From a virus: a stretch of 46,428 bases of DNA. A program made the translations under genes and the position numbers. Every line of letters starts with the position of its first letter. The first letter of the stretch is position 1. Shown here one piece after another: positions 45,096 to 46,428 of this stretch. Under the pieces are notes generated by a model. The model made no database searches, had not been told where the DNA came from, and worked only from the letters and a program-made list of their open reading frames with translations. The stretch lies in the IMG/VR virus record IMGVR_UViG_3300024265_000091, positions 1 through 46,428 of that record; one strand, 5' to 3'.

Positions 45096-46428
45096 TTATG
45101 GAAGCTTTGGTAGACCTGGTAAACTTGGCAGTGTAGGTATACCAGAGCTTTTCTTCCTAGTATACGATCCAACTATCTGACCATATAGACTTTCACCACG
45201 CTTCTCTGCTCGCTTCATTTTCATAATCTGAGCAGTGGCAGGAACTCCAAACAATCTTCCAACTAGCTCCTCATAAGGTTTACTTCCAGGCTTTCCATGA
45301 AGTGCTTGGAAAATATCATTTGCTAAACCAAGTGCAGGCCCACCAGGCTCAACACCATATCTTAAACTTCCACCTAGCAGTGGTATCGGCTCAGCCAATT
45401 CTGCTGCTATTGCCATAATAGTTTCAGGTATAGTCTTTCCTTCTTCTTGTGCTCTCATGTAAGCTCGAATAGGAGTAGGAAATGGGGAGTTCATCTGCAG
45501 TATATCTTCATAAAACATATTAAATAGTGTAGTAGCTGTTATATATCTTAGCACTTTCTTAACTGTCTTATGACTTACATCCAATTCTTTAGGTCTATAC
45601 TTCGCTCCTCTCCCTAAAACATCCTTAGTCAAAAATCCCCAGTCGTTAATGACAAAGGTCTGAAACATAGAGACCATTCTACCAATAGCTGATCGTTGAA
45701 TTGGAGACAGATCACCTCTCATCGCTGATCCTTGGGTTCTTACAACTACATCGTCAGCATAGTTGATTGCTTTCTTCTCTGCCAGTCCAGCTTTCTTTGC
45801 CTGTCGATAAGCTGCATTCCAAGAAGCTTCGGCGGTTCTAAGATCTAACAACTTTAATGGCCACAAGCTTGCTTGACCTACCGCTCTCTGCAGACTTCCA
45901 ATTTTGCCACTCTTTATAGTTCTCATGGCATCTTCTACTATGGCATCAAACTTACGAGTGACCAGCACATTGGACTTCCTCCATGCCTGATGATGCTTAG
46001 CAGGATTGAACAAATCTATTACTCCTAATCCCGCATTGCCAAAGCCTACTTCGGGAATGGTATTTCTTAATGCACTTACCTGAATGCCAGCAGTTCTTAC
46101 ATTTCCTCCAATAATTGCGAACACAGAATTTCTGTTCAATGTCCTAACAGCCCAGTCAGCTAATGGTGGAAGCTCCCACATAGGCTGGCCTGCTACATAG
46201 TTAATCCATTTGTCCAGGAAAACTGCAGTATTTGGATTCTGCTTGGCCATGTTAAATATCTTACCAGTCTTGGGATTCTTTATACTCCCCATTAGCTCCC
46301 TAGCATATGCTAACACTGGAGTTATCTCAATATGTCTGTTAGCATTAGCCATATAGTCATCGTACAGTTTGAATGGATCTAATTCAGCCTTGTACTTTCC
46401 ACCCTTCCTGGTTTTGGTAGCTGCCAAC
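45096..46428 (-). CDS. Large polyvalent-type protein, C-terminal part (N-terminus outside window)
   Basis: The minus-strand frame is open at the right edge; its first window codon is a TTG without a ribosome site, so the real start is beyond it. The 444-codon part contains ELPPLADWAVRTLNRNSVFA, NYADDVVVRTQGSAMRGDLS and FQTFVINDWGFLTKDVLG. This is the style of the C-terminal LPD38-like domain of giant phage and conjugative polyvalent proteins. The tail is Pro/Leu-rich (GIPTLPSLPGLPKLP). It may be injected with DNA and is on the same strand as the late genes, after TerL if the map is circular. Confidence 0.68.
   Translation of the reverse strand, partial: LAATKTRKGGKYKAELDPFKLYDDYMANANRHIEITPVLAYARELMGSIKNPKTGKIFNMAKQNPNTAVFLDKWINYVAGQPMWELPPLADWAVRTLNRNSVFAIIGGNVRTAGIQVSALRNTIPEVGFGNAGLGVIDLFNPAKHHQAWRKSNVLVTRKFDAIVEDAMRTIKSGKIGSLQRAVGQASLWPLKLLDLRTAEASWNAAYRQAKKAGLAEKKAINYADDVVVRTQGSAMRGDLSPIQRSAIGRMVSMFQTFVINDWGFLTKDVLGRGAKYRPKELDVSHKTVKKVLRYITATTLFNMFYEDILQMNSPFPTPIRAYMRAQEEGKTIPETIMAIAAELAEPIPLLGGSLRYGVEPGGPALGLANDIFQALHGKPGSKPYEELVGRLFGVPATAQIMKMKRAEKRGESLYGQIVGSYTRKKSSGIPTLPSLPGLPKLP

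Noticed and set aside
1-46428. A circular or terminally redundant complete genome
   Set aside because: No overlap between the first and last bases. Joining the ends puts TerL out of frame and gives a stop after 14 codons. TerL and the right-edge gene are both cut.

Overview
The window is most of the genome of a lytic-looking, short-tailed (podovirus-type) double-stranded DNA bacteriophage of unknown host. Evidence for this is a terminase with a Walker ATPase, a portal, a scaffold, an SU10-like major capsid protein, a head-tail adaptor and a P22 gp10-like nozzle, with no tape-measure or tail-tube genes. Almost every gene has a strong AGGAGG-type ribosome site, TTGACA/TATAAT-type promoters are present and the standard code is used, so the host is a bacterium. 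No integrase and no recognisable CI-type repressor are seen. Several proteins carry Sec-type signals and one a Tat-like signal.

Layout: two long, oppositely transcribed arms. The late arm runs on the minus strand from a promoter at 22135-22163 down to base 1. In order of transcription it holds an LPD23-like protein with an HEVQH motif, a small-terminase-like HTH protein, a small membrane protein, fibre and decoration proteins, a GC-richer lysis-like cassette (13.7-16.4 kb), portal, scaffold, a triple beta-helix fibre, major capsid, adaptor, nozzle, an ejection-like protein, and TerL running off the left end. A large polyvalent-type protein entering from the right end (46428 to 45096) is on the same strand and would follow TerL if the genome is circular or permuted. 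The early arm runs on the plus strand from 22.5 to 45.1 kb. It contains dozens of tiny genes, many of them zinc-ribbon microproteins, and then the replication module: ATP-dependent ligase, Cas4/RecB-type nuclease, Sak4-like ATPase with an SSB-like partner, ParB-methyltransferase, ThyX, a UDG-3'-5' exonuclease-PolA fusion and a DUF3987-type ATPase. The two arms converge at 45087/45096 with 8 bp between stop codons.

The most unusual signals are not genes. (1) A 23-bp palindrome-like motif, CTATGWTCAA-N3-TTGAACAAAG, recurs at about 14 places. It mostly sits against ribosome sites and is nearly always oriented with transcription, even inside the ligase and polymerase genes. It behaves like the stoperator networks of cluster A mycobacteriophages. 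(2) A 569-nt module at 22579-23147 is closed by a 26-bp stem whose only three mismatches are all G-U compatible. (3) A candidate origin at 23.6-23.9 kb has a 35-bp inverted repeat, an A12 tract, a pyrimidine tract and three perfect 13-bp iterons. (4) Three or four structured intergenic elements at 36.4-37.6 kb are each closed by a TGTGSCA/TGSCACA stem, one with a tRNA-like T-arm. (5) A small early protein (43518-43910) carries a segment clearly homologous to the phage's own portal protein, joined to a zinc ribbon.

Limits: both ends are open. The left end is a perfect fold-back palindrome that may be an assembly or amplification artefact, and no terminal overlap was seen. Functions come from motif reading only; no searches were run.
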